64,000 nt of DNA from Lateolabrax maculatus (taxonomy: Eukaryota; Chordata; Actinopteri; Acropomatiformes; Lateolabracidae). Shown here piece by piece: positions 23,606 to 34,904 of this stretch. The notes beneath the pieces are model-generated. The model worked only from the letters and a program-made list of their open reading frames with translations. It ran no database searches and was not told where the DNA came from. Position numbers and translations under genes: made by a program. Position 1 is the first letter of the stretch; each line of letters opens with the position of its first letter. Location: assembly GCA_031216445.1 (NCBI GenBank), contig CM062199.1:6792501-6856500 (forward strand), written 5' to 3'.

Positions 23606-26600
23606 ATGGTTGCTGGAATGCTGATGCCCCAGCGGGACCTGAGGGCCATCTATGAGGTCCTGTTTCGAGATGGTGTCATGGTGGCCAAGAAGGACAAGAG
23701 GCCTCAGACCAAGCACCCTGAGATAGAAGGTGTGAGCAACCTACAAGTAATCCGTGCTATGGGGTCTCTTAAGTCCAGAGGCTATGTGAAAGAGACATTT
23801 GCATGGAGACATTTCTACTGGTACTTGTCCAATGAGGGCATTGTTTACCTGCGTGACTACCTCCACCTGCCCTCTGAGATTGTTCCCGCGTCTCTGCAGA
23901 GGGTTAGGAAACCAACTGCCACCCTGGCCATTGCCCACCGGGCTGCACGGGTCCAATCTGTGGAAGGTCCTACATCTTATGTTCCCAAGCCAGGACACAG
24001 GGGTGAAGCAGAGAGCCAGGAGTCTCTGGCCGAGAGGCATGGCTACCGTCATAAGATGATGGGTCCTGGAGAAAGAGAGAGCCACTCTGATAGGACCCCC
24101 AGGTTTAGGGGTCGTCCGCTGGCTGCAGAACCAGTCAGGCCAAAAGCATCATGGGAAGTGGAGGACCAGCCTCAGCCTCTGTTTAGGAAGGGGAACAGCT
24201 TCAGGAGTGAAGCAGCGATGATGGAGGAGAGCAGGGTAAAAAGAGTCTCTCGTCAGCAGCCCGATGTGAGAAGTGAGAAGCCAGAAACAACATCACAGGA
24301 GAGAAGCGTGTCCGAAGTCCAAAAGGAGAAGGCGGCAATTTCTGTCCAGTTTCAGAAAGCAGCTGTGAAGCAGGATGTGTCACAGGCCACTCTGACATCA
24401 GTGTCCTCCAAAACAGCCTTGCCATTAACTGTGGCTGCTGTCGCTGAGGCTACAGGTGCTGCAACATCAAAGATTTCACCTGAACCCTCTACTCCCAAAA
24501 CAAAGAAAGAGAAGCTTAAGATTTCTGATGAAAAAGCTTCCATGAAGCCTAGCAAAATGGTAACAAGCAATTCAGATATCACAATGCTTCCTGATACAGA
24601 GGTCAAAGAGGAGAAGACAAGAAAGGTGATTGTGGATCCCATTAAATCTGCAGATGTCAAGGTTACAGCTGAAACAGCAACTGATAAAGTAAAGCCCCAA
24701 GCAGTTATTACAATGGCTGCTGCTGAGGAAACAGCCAAACTTCTTACTGACACTGCCACTACCACCCATGTCATCACAAAACCTGTCAATAAAGATGTCA
24801 AGGAAGAGAGGACAAAAAAGGTGATTGTGGATCCAGCTACATCTGCAAAGGTCAAGGCTAAAGCTGAAACGGCAACTGATGAAGTGAAGGCTCAGGCAGT
24901 TATTACAATGGAAACCTCAAAACTCCTCACTGACACTGCCACCCATGTCATCACAAAACCTGCCAGTAAAGATGTTAAGGAAGAGAAGCTTAAGAGAGTA
25001 AAGGTTAACAAGGAATCAGTTAAACCTGCAGAAGTGAAGACCCCAGTTGAATCCAAACTAGATCATGAGAAGGCCAAAAAAAGTGCCAAAGTAACTGTTA
25101 CTCAGGAGGCCACCAAACCCCCACCTGACAGTACCGCCAGCGAGCCAGTATTGTCCACTGATGCAGTAAAGGAGATCTCTCAAGTTAAAGTGACCCAGGA
25201 GCCCAGTGATGCTAAGGTGACGTTTCATCTCTCAGCAAAGCCCAAAATTGATGAACTGCCCCAGAAAACTACTTTGGTGACGGAGTCCTCATTACTTGAA
25301 GTTAAACCTGCCATTATTACGACTCTCTCAGCACCTAAGGAAAGTGCTGAAGATGCAAAACCTGTCAGGAGGGAGGCTACAGTCACAGAGATTATCACAA
25401 AACAGGAAAAACTGATTCCTCCTGTCAAGGCAGATGACAAAATAGTGTCACAAGAGGCCCTTAAAGTCTCAGTACAGGGCACCACACTAGCACAAAAAGA
25501 CTCACCTCAGCTGAGTCAAAATGTTGCCACCACAGATGTGGTTATGGAAACCAAACAAGTGGTTGAAGGAAACTCTAAATCAAAAAAGAAGAAAAAGAAA
25601 TCTCCAGGTGAGATACCCAAGAGTATCAATGCCAAGGAACTACCTGACTCAAAGTTGGAGAAGGAAAAAACGTCTATAGGCGAGCCCCCTCAGCAGGTGG
25701 CTGAAAAAACCCTCCAACCTACACCAGTGATTCTATCAGAGACACTGACCGTGCGTACCAGCATCAAGACTGAGGGGGCATCACCTGTAAAGGAAAATAA
25801 GACTCAGGCTAAAAGAGATATTGATGGGGAGGAAAAAATGGAAGTGCCTAAACAAATTGATGGGAAGCCAGTCACAGAAGTACCTAAACAAACTGAGGAT
25901 CGGCGTATTTCTGAAGTGGCATCACCTCCATTAGATGAAATCCCAGCAGTGCCCCCAGTGGAGTTTCTAAATGATGCACAAGTAAAAGAGAAGGTTGAGG
26001 GAACCAGTGTCAGCAAAATATCACAGGGACCATTATGCTCCAAGGACAAGTTAAACGCTAAATTGCCCCACATGGAGCCAGTCAAATCTGAGGAAATGAC
26101 TGTCACTAAAGTGGAAACAGTGACAGTGCAGAAAATAACTCAAGTAGAGCTTGTACAAGCAAGTCCTAAACCTGAAGAGAAAAGCCGTGCACCACTGTCA
26201 GAATCCCAGAAACCCACAGTTGAGACTAAATCCCTACTAAGCACAGGGAAAGCTGCAGATGAATCTTCAAAGGGCAAGAAGAAAGGGAAAGGGAAGAAGC
26301 AGGCTCAAGCACCGGTATCAGACACCATAAACACAAAACCTGTCTTTTTGCCTGAAGCAGAAGCATTGCCATCCTCTAACAATACATCATCGCCCAAGGC
26401 CACAGTTAAAGACAGCCCTGTCATGGCCCCTGAACTGAGAGAAGTGAATGTTCCTCCAAAGATGACTCCTGAAAGAATGTGCATTGAGGAAACCAGGCAG
26501 GCAGCAGCTGTGCTCTCTGAGGCCCCAGCAGACAAAGGGGAGGTGGAGCCAGCACTGCTCTTTGCAGAAAAAATCAAGCGGGAGGTTCCGAAACCAAAAA

Positions 26601-27200
26601 CATCCTCCACTGCGAGGGAAGCACACGCAGCCGGAGAAATAGCGTCAGCAGCAACAGTGGTAACAGCAGAGGCAGCTGTAGCTCAGGCACAGGCCAGCCC
26701 CCTCACCAAGCAAGAGGAGCCTCCCAGAGTTGCACAACATTCAGCCAGTCAGGCAGCAGAGCGCAGCACAGAGAAAAGGCTCTCTGTTTCTGAGGCCTTA
26801 AAGCAGGAGGAAGAGAAGAAGAGTGACTTGGAGGAGGACACACCCTCTGCCACTGCCACACCCGCAGCTGATCAGCCTCACCTGGGGGACACCTGCGAGT
26901 CTGTAAGCCCTGACATAGACGAGGCCGCCATGAAGAGGAAAATTGTAGTGGTGGAAGAGATAGTTGAGGTGAAACAGCTCCTTAGTCCTGAGGCAACTGG
27001 GGAGCAGTCACCTCCTCCACCTGTGCAGACTGAGGAAGAAGGAGAGGAACTGGACCTGGATGTTCTGGAAGCAATTGCCATAGAGCGGGCCCTTTTGTCA
27101 GGGGGGGTGGGGGCCACTGTGCTAGGAGCCTCACCTGAGGAAGACTGGGACCACTCACTGGGGGAGCCAGAGGACAAGACGTGGCCTAACTTCATTGAAG
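23606..27200 (+). CDS. plec: Plectin first coding exon P1: S10-like domain plus very long disordered arm
   Basis: Start ATG has A at -3 and G at +4. Residues 1 to about 100 (MVAGMLMPQRDLRAIYEVLF..., LQVIRAMGSLKSRG, FAWRHFYWYLSNEGI, LPSEIVPASLQRVRKP) are the winged-helix ribosomal-protein-S10/plectin N-terminal domain that defines plectin isoform 1. From about residue 105 the exon continues open to residue 1198. This arm is rich in Lys, Glu, Thr, Val and Ala, without hydrophobic core patterns, so probably disordered. It has lysine clusters near residues 657-665 (KSKKKKKKS) and 889-900 (KGKKKGKGKK), tandem repeats at about 333-475, and an acidic end (EEEGEELDLDVLEAIAIERALL ... SPEEDWDHSLGEPEDKTWPNFIE). 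It ends TTCATTGAAG|GTTTGT, 3,595 nt and thus phase 1, so it joins exon 2 as ...NFIE-DERDR. The frame runs on into the intron to a stop at 27410, which is read-through. The donor is weak. Confidence 0.92.
24602..25030 (+). repeat. Protein-coding tandem repeat inside the P1 exon
   Basis: Two and a fraction copies of a unit starting VKEE(K/R): copy 1 from 24602 (residue 333, 65 codons), copy 2 from 24797 (residue 398, 59 codons), copy 3 from 24974 (residue 457, degenerate after VKEEKLKRVKV). Shared phrases are KVIVDP, AETATD, QAVITM, KLLTDTAT and HVITKP. Nucleotide identity between copies 1 and 2 is high, pointing to fairly recent internal duplication; copy 2 has lost six codons. Confidence 0.9.
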
Positions 27201-30200
27201 GTTTGTTTGAATGCATGCCAATTAACTTACTTCCGGTCTTGTCCTACTCTCTCTCTGCACGCGGTGTAATTTCTCTTGCATCTACGTTTCCACCTTTCCT
27301 TGAAGTGTGGGAGGTCTTAGGAAGGGTATTTGATGACGGCTCTATTGTTGATCCTCCACATTGTCATGTGCTTAAAGTATTTCATACTCCGAAGAACATT
27401 CCTATGCAGTAATTATCTGTCTCTGGCTTCTCTTCCAAAGTATTATTTTGGGTGGTTTGATTACAGTTTAGGGAATAAAGTTACACATTATAGAGCCCGG
27501 CCTCTACTTTGTGCTGTGGACTAGAGGCATTCTCTCTTTAGGAATAGTTTCAGCTAGCTGGTGAGAAGAGTGCATTGAGATGTGGTTGTGATTTAATTAT
27601 CTGTGTGTTAAAATAGATCAGCAGCACTGTCATAGCACACCCTGTAGTGTATTGGAGGCACTGTCAGATTTCACACAGGCCTTCTTCATCGACACAACCA
27701 CAGGTGAAAGTTATATTTAAAAACTATGTATAAAACTATACTTCAGCATTCTGTACAAACTAAATCTCACCTGTAATTCACCACACTGTTTACATGCAGA
27801 GCATGTGACAATGCAGTGCAATTACCACTCTATTAAGCAAATCAGATCCCAAAAATTTTTGGGTGGGGAATTCCAGTTCTGTTTGGTAATAAATTGAGCT
27901 CTGCACATGTTCAGTAAAAACCATAATCTCTGGAGCCATCTCAGAGTATTTGGCAGATGATATTATGCAGACCTGCAGTCATTCCAACAAGGTGGGGCTG
28001 TTTTCAGAGATTCAGCCTCGCCTGTTCCCTGCAGAGATAGTTGTGCGTGAGTTAAAGCCAGACTGAGAGGGAGGTGTGGTGCTTTTGGAAGCATTTCTCC
28101 TCTTTGCTCCAGTGAAACTGTGTTCTTGGCACTGTTTTATGTTTTGTGGTTGTTTTTCTCGGTTCTCTTTTCAGCCTGTCTTGTATAGGTGATAAGCATG
28201 CCCCTTGCATACCATTATGTCATGGTATGCGTAGTATGTGGGAGTTATGTAGACAATGTGATAACAGTAGTTCTGTAGGCTATATACTGTCCTCCTTTGC
28301 TGAATCTGGAATATAACAGTTCCAAAAAGTCCAGAAAAAGGTGCCATTTGATGCTGTGGTTGGTTCTGCTGAAGTGAAACTGGCAGTGCATTTTAAGTCA
28401 TGATGCAGAATCATGTTCATGTGACTCCAGATTTTTGATGATGACTAATACTTCACAACTTTCAAAAGTAAAATAATATGTTATTTTGGCTAATGTGTAC
28501 ATTTTTGAAGCCCTAAGTGGATGTATAGCAAGGACTTCACATGGGCGTTGTCTACTGTGGGTGTGAGCAATGGACAAAGAGTCAGGAAGTTGGAATAGCT
28601 TGCTCACAGCTCTATGGGTGTGTTTGTTTGGTTCCACACGTGACAGCAGGTCTGGATTCAATTAGCAGCCTGGTTCCTTTATTCAATTTGTGGTTCTCAT
28701 CAGGAAAATAAGTCCCTTGAAGTTTGATAAAACTGAAAAATATTTATGCCTCACATATACAGTAAACAGCATATGCAACTCATTATTAACAAAACTTAAT
28801 TCATTGACGTTCACTTCAACATCTAAAAATGAAGTGAACTCTTAGACTGATAATTGGAGTTGGGAACATTTGCAAAGATTTCAATTTTACTTTTAACTGT
28901 AGAGTGTTGTCTGTGTGGCATTATCAGATGGCCACAGTGTGTGGTGCCCCACTGCTGACATCTGCTGTCCATTAACAATCATTGTCATCTGTCACACAGA
29001 CTAAGACCAGATGCTGCAAGTATAGTCAGAGGTGTAAAAACTCACGCATATTTCACATCATATAGTGGACAAACTTTGTTTTCTTTTCATTTTTCAAGCT
29101 TTACAACTTCCAGATTGTGGACTGTTGTCAAAGCAGTTTCCTTCTGATGTTACCTCAGTATGTTTAGTAGTGTTAGATAAGGCAGTGGCTTACAGAGATA
29201 CAGTTTTTATTGCTGCGATCCTACTGTGTATGGTATTCTTGGTATGTTAGCTAATGAAATAGCTGTCAGCAGACCCCGTTACACCCTGGGATATAGTTGC
29301 AGTTAGGTATGTCTGCTTTTGCCCTGCTACAATTTCTGTTTTTCTTACATTGCATCAGTGATGTGGAAACCAGGAAGAAGGAAAGTATTTGACAAACTGA
29401 CTTATGCCACAAAAATGCCTTTCAAAATAAGCGCTCCTTATGCCGGTTGGGATTTCAAGGGAAAACTTTGACATTGCGTGTGGCACTTTTGATTTCTGTT
29501 GAATGTAACAAAGGCTGTGCAGGGAGCACTTTTGTATGAAATGGTCATGCTTGAGAGGCTGTTCAAAGTTTGCCCACACGTGGCACCAAGGGCAATTAGA
29601 TTAAATCACATCCCAGACATGCCACTGAGGTCCTCCATGTTTTCATCTCTGAAATCATGCCCAGTGCATACTTGTGTGATTGGTTAAATGAAGAGCTACA
29701 CTATGCTGCAGCTCTGTGCCTTTCATTATGGTGGCACATCATTCTGATGTTATGACTCACCCAGACCATTCTCAAATCTGAGAGCTTGAATTATGAGCCT
29801 GACCTTTTTTGAGTTAAAAAAGAAAAAAAATGGGGGACATAATGAATGTTCAATCTCATGCTATCTATCAATAGCCTTTGTTGTGAGTTGGCAGCTGAAG
29901 TAGAATCTGCTGCTGCTGTTTCGGCTGTTGGCCACCAGTAATGTTTTGCTCAAAACAAAGTCAATGACCTTAGCTGCTGTGCCTTATCTTTTACTGCTGA
30001 CTCCATCTGTGATTTCCTTCTGACACTTTATTGGACTCATAAGTGTCACAACATATGCCTCCCTTTCATAAATTGAGACACAAGCACACCAAGCAAGCAT
30101 TTTGACAATGAAGAGATTTTGATGCAACAGTCTGTGCCAGTGCTGAAAATAGAGTCCAAATGACACCTGTAAGGTGTCTGTAGTCCCCCTAAGCTGCTGC

Positions 30201-32059
30201 ATTATTTCTGTAAAATAATTTAAATACCAAATACGAATCACTAATTAATCCCTTTGTGATGTCAGTTTAAAACTGTGAAATTTGTGGAAGAAAGTTAGAA
30301 GCAAATAATGTAAAAGTGTGTGAAAATGACTGCACAGTGTAATAAGCAAACAAAACATAATCCTCTCCCATGAGTCACTTGTGTGTGATCTTCCAGCACA
30401 GGAGTTTTAGTTGACAGTGTAAAGTGCCGCGTTGGCGAGGACCAAGTGTTTGATATCAAATTATATAGCAGTCTGTTGCAACATAATGACTAGCCATCCG
30501 ATAATGACGCAGAATGAAAAATACGTTGAGGCAATATGACAGGGCCAAGCTCTGGGGCACAGAGATTGATAACATGTGGAATATATTGAGGGTTTGGTCA
30601 AGATGGTTATGACATTAGTCATTTCCCAGGATAAACGTTTGGCCTTATTACACAAGCAGATTAACACAACTTCAGTTTTGTGAGTCAACCGGAGGAACAG
30701 TTGCAGTTTGTGAGTGTTTTGTTAAACCTGCACATGTTCAGTCTTCTGTAGGGTGTTTTTTGCTATTATTTACATTTCAGTAAAATAGTGTTTTACCTTT
30801 TTATGTTTTGACCCTTACTTTATTAAGCATTATTTTCCCTAGGGAGACCTCACCACCTGCTAAGTCAAGAGTAATTGTAAAGAAGAGGAAAGCAATGTTT
30901 ACAAAATGGAGCTCCTGCACTATATGGGTGTAGATTGAGACAAGAGGTATTTCCCCTTGGACCCAAGCTTAGAATACCTTTCGGCTGTGTGCCCTAACAT
31001 GAATGATATGAGCATGAGGCTCATGCGCCTGTGAAGTTCAGGAGTTCGTGAAGGCACATGAGGATGTTCATGCAGTAATTCCCTGGGAACCTCTGTAAAG
31101 TCCCTACATGGTTTCCCAGTATAGCTGCCTTCATTACACACAGGGCATTCATCTATAGTGTCCGTGTTTCATGAGAGAAGACAATCCCAGCTCTACTCTC
31201 CAGACACTGGGTGGAATTGCTTTTAGCATAACGGGAAAATGGAACCAGCTGTCAACACTACAACTGACAAAGCAATATGCATATATTAGAAGCTACTATA
31301 TTTAGAGAATGTTGTGCATTGCTGTGATCCCAAAAGCAATAAGGGATAAACATTGCGAGCTTCAGCCATGGTGCTGTCCAATCTGTCCATCACTAAACTC
31401 TGTGATATAGTAAATATACCGTCAGCTCTCACTTGTCATAATTACTGGTTTGGTTTTAGTTCTGTCCACTTAATGTTGCTGCCTGTGCTTTTTCGTATAA
31501 TGACTCTATCTCCAGTTTAACTCACATCAGTTACACTTTAAATGTTAGACATTGAGTAATCAATCATATTATAAGTGATGCATCATGAGGGGAACAGTAG
31601 AATAAGCTGAACGTCCGAGATCACCAACAATCTTCAGTGCGAAAATCAGCACCAAAGTGACCATTAGAGGTGTGTTTTTGATGACATTGCATGTTGTTTT
31701 ATCGTCATCGGGTAAACCATGGACTGTACAGTATCAACATTTTTTCTGGTTTAATAGTGATGAGTCTACTTTTGTATGTGCTGACAGTATTATGTCCGAA
31801 TGATCACTCTAGCATATGTTATCATGTTGTACCCAAGAGGGCTCACACATGTTTTTTTGCCTGAAGGCTATGACTTAATATCACGGAATAAATCTGCCAT
31901 CGTCATCATCAAAGAGAGAAATAGGAAGACCGAAAGGGAGGGAGGGTCTGCTTGTGTTTGTGGGGGGTGTCTCTAGGGGGGAGTGTAACCAAGTGTCCCG
32001 CCAGAGCTCTTCCATCAGTTTCTAACTGTGACACTGTGTGATCATCTGGCTCTGGTGGA
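27201..32059. other. Non-coding spacer between P1 and P1d first exons
   Basis: Intronic to the P1 transcript. No recognisable exon, repeat family or RNA gene; A/T-rich unique-looking sequence. An exon 1e, which mammals are thought to have in this interval, was looked for (short ATG frame ending in a phase-1 donor with an MDPS-type peptide) and not found. Confidence 0.5.
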
Positions 32060-32067
32060 TATTTATA
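32060..32067 (+). promoter_or_regulatory. MEF2-like A/T box or TATA element of the P1d promoter
   Basis: TATTTATA matches the MEF2 core TA(A/T)4TA and could equally act as a TATA box about 300 bases upstream of the P1d ATG. A CATCTG E-box lies at 32044-32049 and a C-rich leader follows (32085-32150). MEF2 sites and E-boxes are typical of muscle promoters and P1d is the muscle Z-disk isoform in mammals; the link here is inferred. Confidence 0.35.
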
Positions 32068-32362
32068 ACCCTCAGTCAGCTCCAGCCCTCTCCCCCTGAC
32101 CGCCCACCCCCCTCAGCCCTCTGAGCCCCTCACCCCTGCCCCCATCCCCAGGCTTGGCGTGTCGTCCCTCCTCCCCTGGCCACGGGAGAGCAGGCTGACG
32201 GATCCAAGCAGCAGGCGCAGCCTGTCAAAATTCAACACAAGGGAGAAACAAGGCAGTTCAGCGCAATCAAACAGGAGTCTCTCCTGTTCTCTTCAATCCC
32301 CCTCTGTCCAAGTCTCTTTTTCTTCACCCTCGTCCTCCTCTTCTCTCAGTACCGCCTCTTAG

Positions 32363-32378
32363 ATGAAGATCATACCTG
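32363..32378 (+). CDS. plec: Plectin first coding exon 1d (muscle isoform)
   Basis: ATG-AAG-ATC-ATA-CCT-G followed by donor GTAGGT encodes MKIIP plus the first base of Asp. Mammalian plectin 1d starts MKIVP before DERDR, so this 16-nucleotide coding part is a near-identical counterpart despite its size. Phase 1 joins exon 2 correctly. In mammals P1d links desmin filaments to Z-disks in striated muscle. The start is fixed by a TAG immediately before the ATG (32360-32362), which closes the upstream frame. Its position, between the P1 and P1b exons, agrees with the order I recall in mammals. Confidence 0.88.
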
Positions 32379-33672
32379 GTAGGTCCACAGAGTGGGGTTG
32401 CTGTGGTGTGTCTGTCTGTGTCTAACTGCGTTTGTCCGTCTGGCTGCTGACTGTCGGTGAGTTTCTGGCAAACGCACCGTGTGAAGTCTTGTTGTGTTCC
32501 GAATCGGTGCGCATACTCACGCGAACACAGCAGAGGCACACACATTCACACTGAACGAAGAGCAACCTTCAGCTACCACGGAACAGATTGTGTTCCATAT
32601 TTAAAGCTGTCCACAATGTGACTGACTTGAATTATTTGTGAGTTGGCTGCCTACTATATTTTCCTTTATTTGATGGTATGTAGATAGAAGTGGGTGAGGG
32701 CAGGGGTTGAGGAGGGCAATGTCACCCCCCTTCCCCTTCATTCCCTTCTTTAGGAAGTGTCTTTCCTGTCAATCTGACATCTGATGGACGTCAACAAGCA
32801 GGGGTGATTTATACAGAGTGTTAATTATTCAACCTTTTAGTTTGTTTGAGACAGCGTCTGTCTATTTCAGATTGCCGTAAAACTACGACCACCTGCTGTC
32901 GTACTGAACAGTCCAGATGCCTCTGCTCAAGTGTGTTTGTTGTTGTTGTCAAAAATAAATGTAGGACTTTAAATCCATAGTTTTTATTACATTTTTATCG
33001 CTGTGTCACCTATCTAGTTGCATTTTTTAAGCAATACAAAACATCTTAACACAGTCACCATTTGCTGCTGTCATAATACATTTGAAGGTTCCTTTCATTT
33101 TAGACAGACTTTATCAAACAAAGAAAAGTAATCTGGACTCGCTTAGTGATTTTAATGCCTATCGTTGCTTCACTGGGATTGACCCTATTCTCTAGAAATG
33201 TGTTATCAGCCAAGAATGCATATAATAAGCCCATCCTGCATCAAAAAAGCAGTAGAAGCAATTGATACAGAAATATAAAATAATAGAAAGAGATATATAT
33301 AACACGGATTGTCTGCTAAACTTGGCTAAAGATATTACCAACAAGAGTATTTGCTGTTTTAGTATTGTGCATTGAAAAAAGAAACCACCTATTTTGTAAT
33401 GTGACAAGTTCGTCATGTAAGTGATTGTATAAAATACATCAGTTTGTCAAGTGTCTGAAAACAGCTGAACAATCAGGAGAGGCAGACCAGAAGACGACTT
33501 TCAGTAATAGCTTCAGGGTGGGGAACAGCAGGAATTCCTGCTTGAGGCGTCCTTTTTTTTTTAAATGTTCCAGCCACACCCTTACTGCCTCCCCCCCGTA
33601 AAGGCCCACCTGTCACCACAGCACAGGCTCGTCCCCTCATCCCCTGTATCTTATCTCTATCTATCGCAACAA
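32379..33672. other. Spacer between first exons 1d and 1b
   Basis: No coding exon is seen. The last 150 bases before the 1b ATG are C-rich and may be 1b leader; no TATA-like element is obvious near it. Confidence 0.5.
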
Positions 33673-33775
33673 ATGCCTGCAAGCCCCCCAGGACCCACTC
33701 TCCCCGCCCTGGTGGTTTTGGGGCACTTAGTCACCCTGATTGTATTCTGGCGCTTGAGAAAACACAAGAGGAAAG
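33673..33775 (+). CDS. plec: Plectin first coding exon 1b (mitochondrial isoform)
   Basis: Thirty-four codons starting MPASPPGPTL, then a hydrophobic segment PALVVLGHLVTLIVFW (residues 11-26) and a basic tail RLRKHKRK, ending GAAAG|GTAAGA in phase 1. Mammalian exon 1b encodes the related FPSLVVVGHVVTLAAVW segment followed by basic residues; this peptide anchors plectin 1b in the outer mitochondrial membrane and ties mitochondria to intermediate filaments. The hydrophobic segment with flanking positive charge is conserved here, so the same targeting is expected. The first residues differ (MPASPPGPT here), as is common in fish. Confidence 0.92.
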
Positions 33776-34720
33776 GTAAGAGAGCAGCAGGTTGCAGGAT
33801 ATTGAAACAGTGTTTTTTGTAAAGGTTGAAAAAGCAATGAGAGTAACTTCAACTTAAGTTTAACTTGCTAAATGCGGATTTTGGTGCTCATACTACAGGT
33901 CTAGATTTAAAGGATAGTTCTGCATATTTATAACTTTGGTTATGTCTTACTTATTATGAAGTTTTATAATTCTTGATACTTACCTGTACAGGTCATATTA
34001 CTAACCCTACGAGCTCACACACAGCTTCATGTGTGGTATGTTTGCTCCGTGCATTGGTCAAGTCAGCCGTTGCCCACTGTGACCAGTCGATGGAACCATC
34101 AGGCCTTTCAGTGCCAGTTTCACAAAGTGTCTGTTCTTACTTGCAGCTGCAAAGGGATTAGGCCTCATTACGCTCAGACAGTGTGGGAGGCCTTCTATTT
34201 GGCTCACATTGTATTGGCCTCGAGACAGTCTGACTTGACACAGTGCAAATATACCAACCAGCCCAGGCTGCACTGAGCTGAACTTCCCTGATTGTCTGAA
34301 CGACTGATGAGTGCTGTTGTAACAATGCCTTACTACATCCCTCCCAAACCTGTCTAGTCATGTTTGGTCATGAATCAAAAGTATGTGTGGGCATGTATGT
34401 GTCTTTATAGTGGAAAGGAGCACTAGTTAAGTACATCTTTCAGGTTGAAAGCGCTGCCAGTCCCCAAACCCGCTGCAAGCCTTTGAACCAACAAACAGCC
34501 TTACAAAAGATATGAATCCTTGTGTCTGTTCAATGGTAACCTTTGATGACTTTATCTTGTATTTACCTTGGAGAAACAATACATTTGTATGCACAGAACA
34601 TTGCTCCAAACAGACTGTGCAGTCAAATACAGTAGATAAACAACAAGCCGTTTGATCTTATGACTTCACATTAGTCTTTGTTTGCAACATTATTCACCAG
34701 GTATTCACTTTTTAAACAAT

Positions 34721-34810
34721 GCTAGCAGTGTGGCTCAAGGGATGGTATCGTAATTCTGTCTGTTGGCCCTCGGTCTTGACTGAAATATCTCAACAACTAT
34801 TGGAAGTAAC
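34721..34810 (-). repeat. Reverse-oriented fragment of the dispersed teleost repeat
   Basis: GACTGAAATATCTCAACAACTATTGGA is the reverse complement of the 'TCCAATAGTTGTTGAGATAT' phrase found in the copy at 1183-1640; the preceding GCTAGCAGTGTGGCTCAAGGGATGG is also typical of this element. Short fragment. Confidence 0.65.
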
Positions 34811-34868
34811 CTATCCTCATACTGAAAACAACAGAATAGGTAATTTGCCAGTGACTCCCAAAAAGACA

Positions 34869-34904
34869 TATATGACCACGGATGGTCATATCCGTGGTCA
34901 TATA
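34869..34904. repeat. Perfect inverted repeat, 15-base arms
   Basis: Arms TATATGACCACGGAT and ATCCGTGGTCATATA (34869-34883 and 34890-34904) enclose the 6-base loop GGTCAT, capable of a stable hairpin. It lies just 3' of a repeat fragment, so it may be the end of a mobile element. Confidence 0.85.

Noticed and set aside
27201..27412. C-terminal tail after the P1 arm (GLFECMPINLLPV...)
   Set aside because: It follows a phase-correct donor and its composition changes abruptly to intron-like; treated as read-through.
32159..32362. 67-codon frame ending directly before the 1d ATG, as a uORF
   Set aside because: It begins with GTG, not ATG; no ATG starts the frame, so it is unlikely to be translated. 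Its stop does usefully fix the 1d start.
33975..33990. Minus-strand consensus donor (CAG|GTAAGT) suggesting an antisense gene
   Set aside because: No minus-strand open frame or acceptor partner nearby; isolated motifs of this kind are expected by chance.
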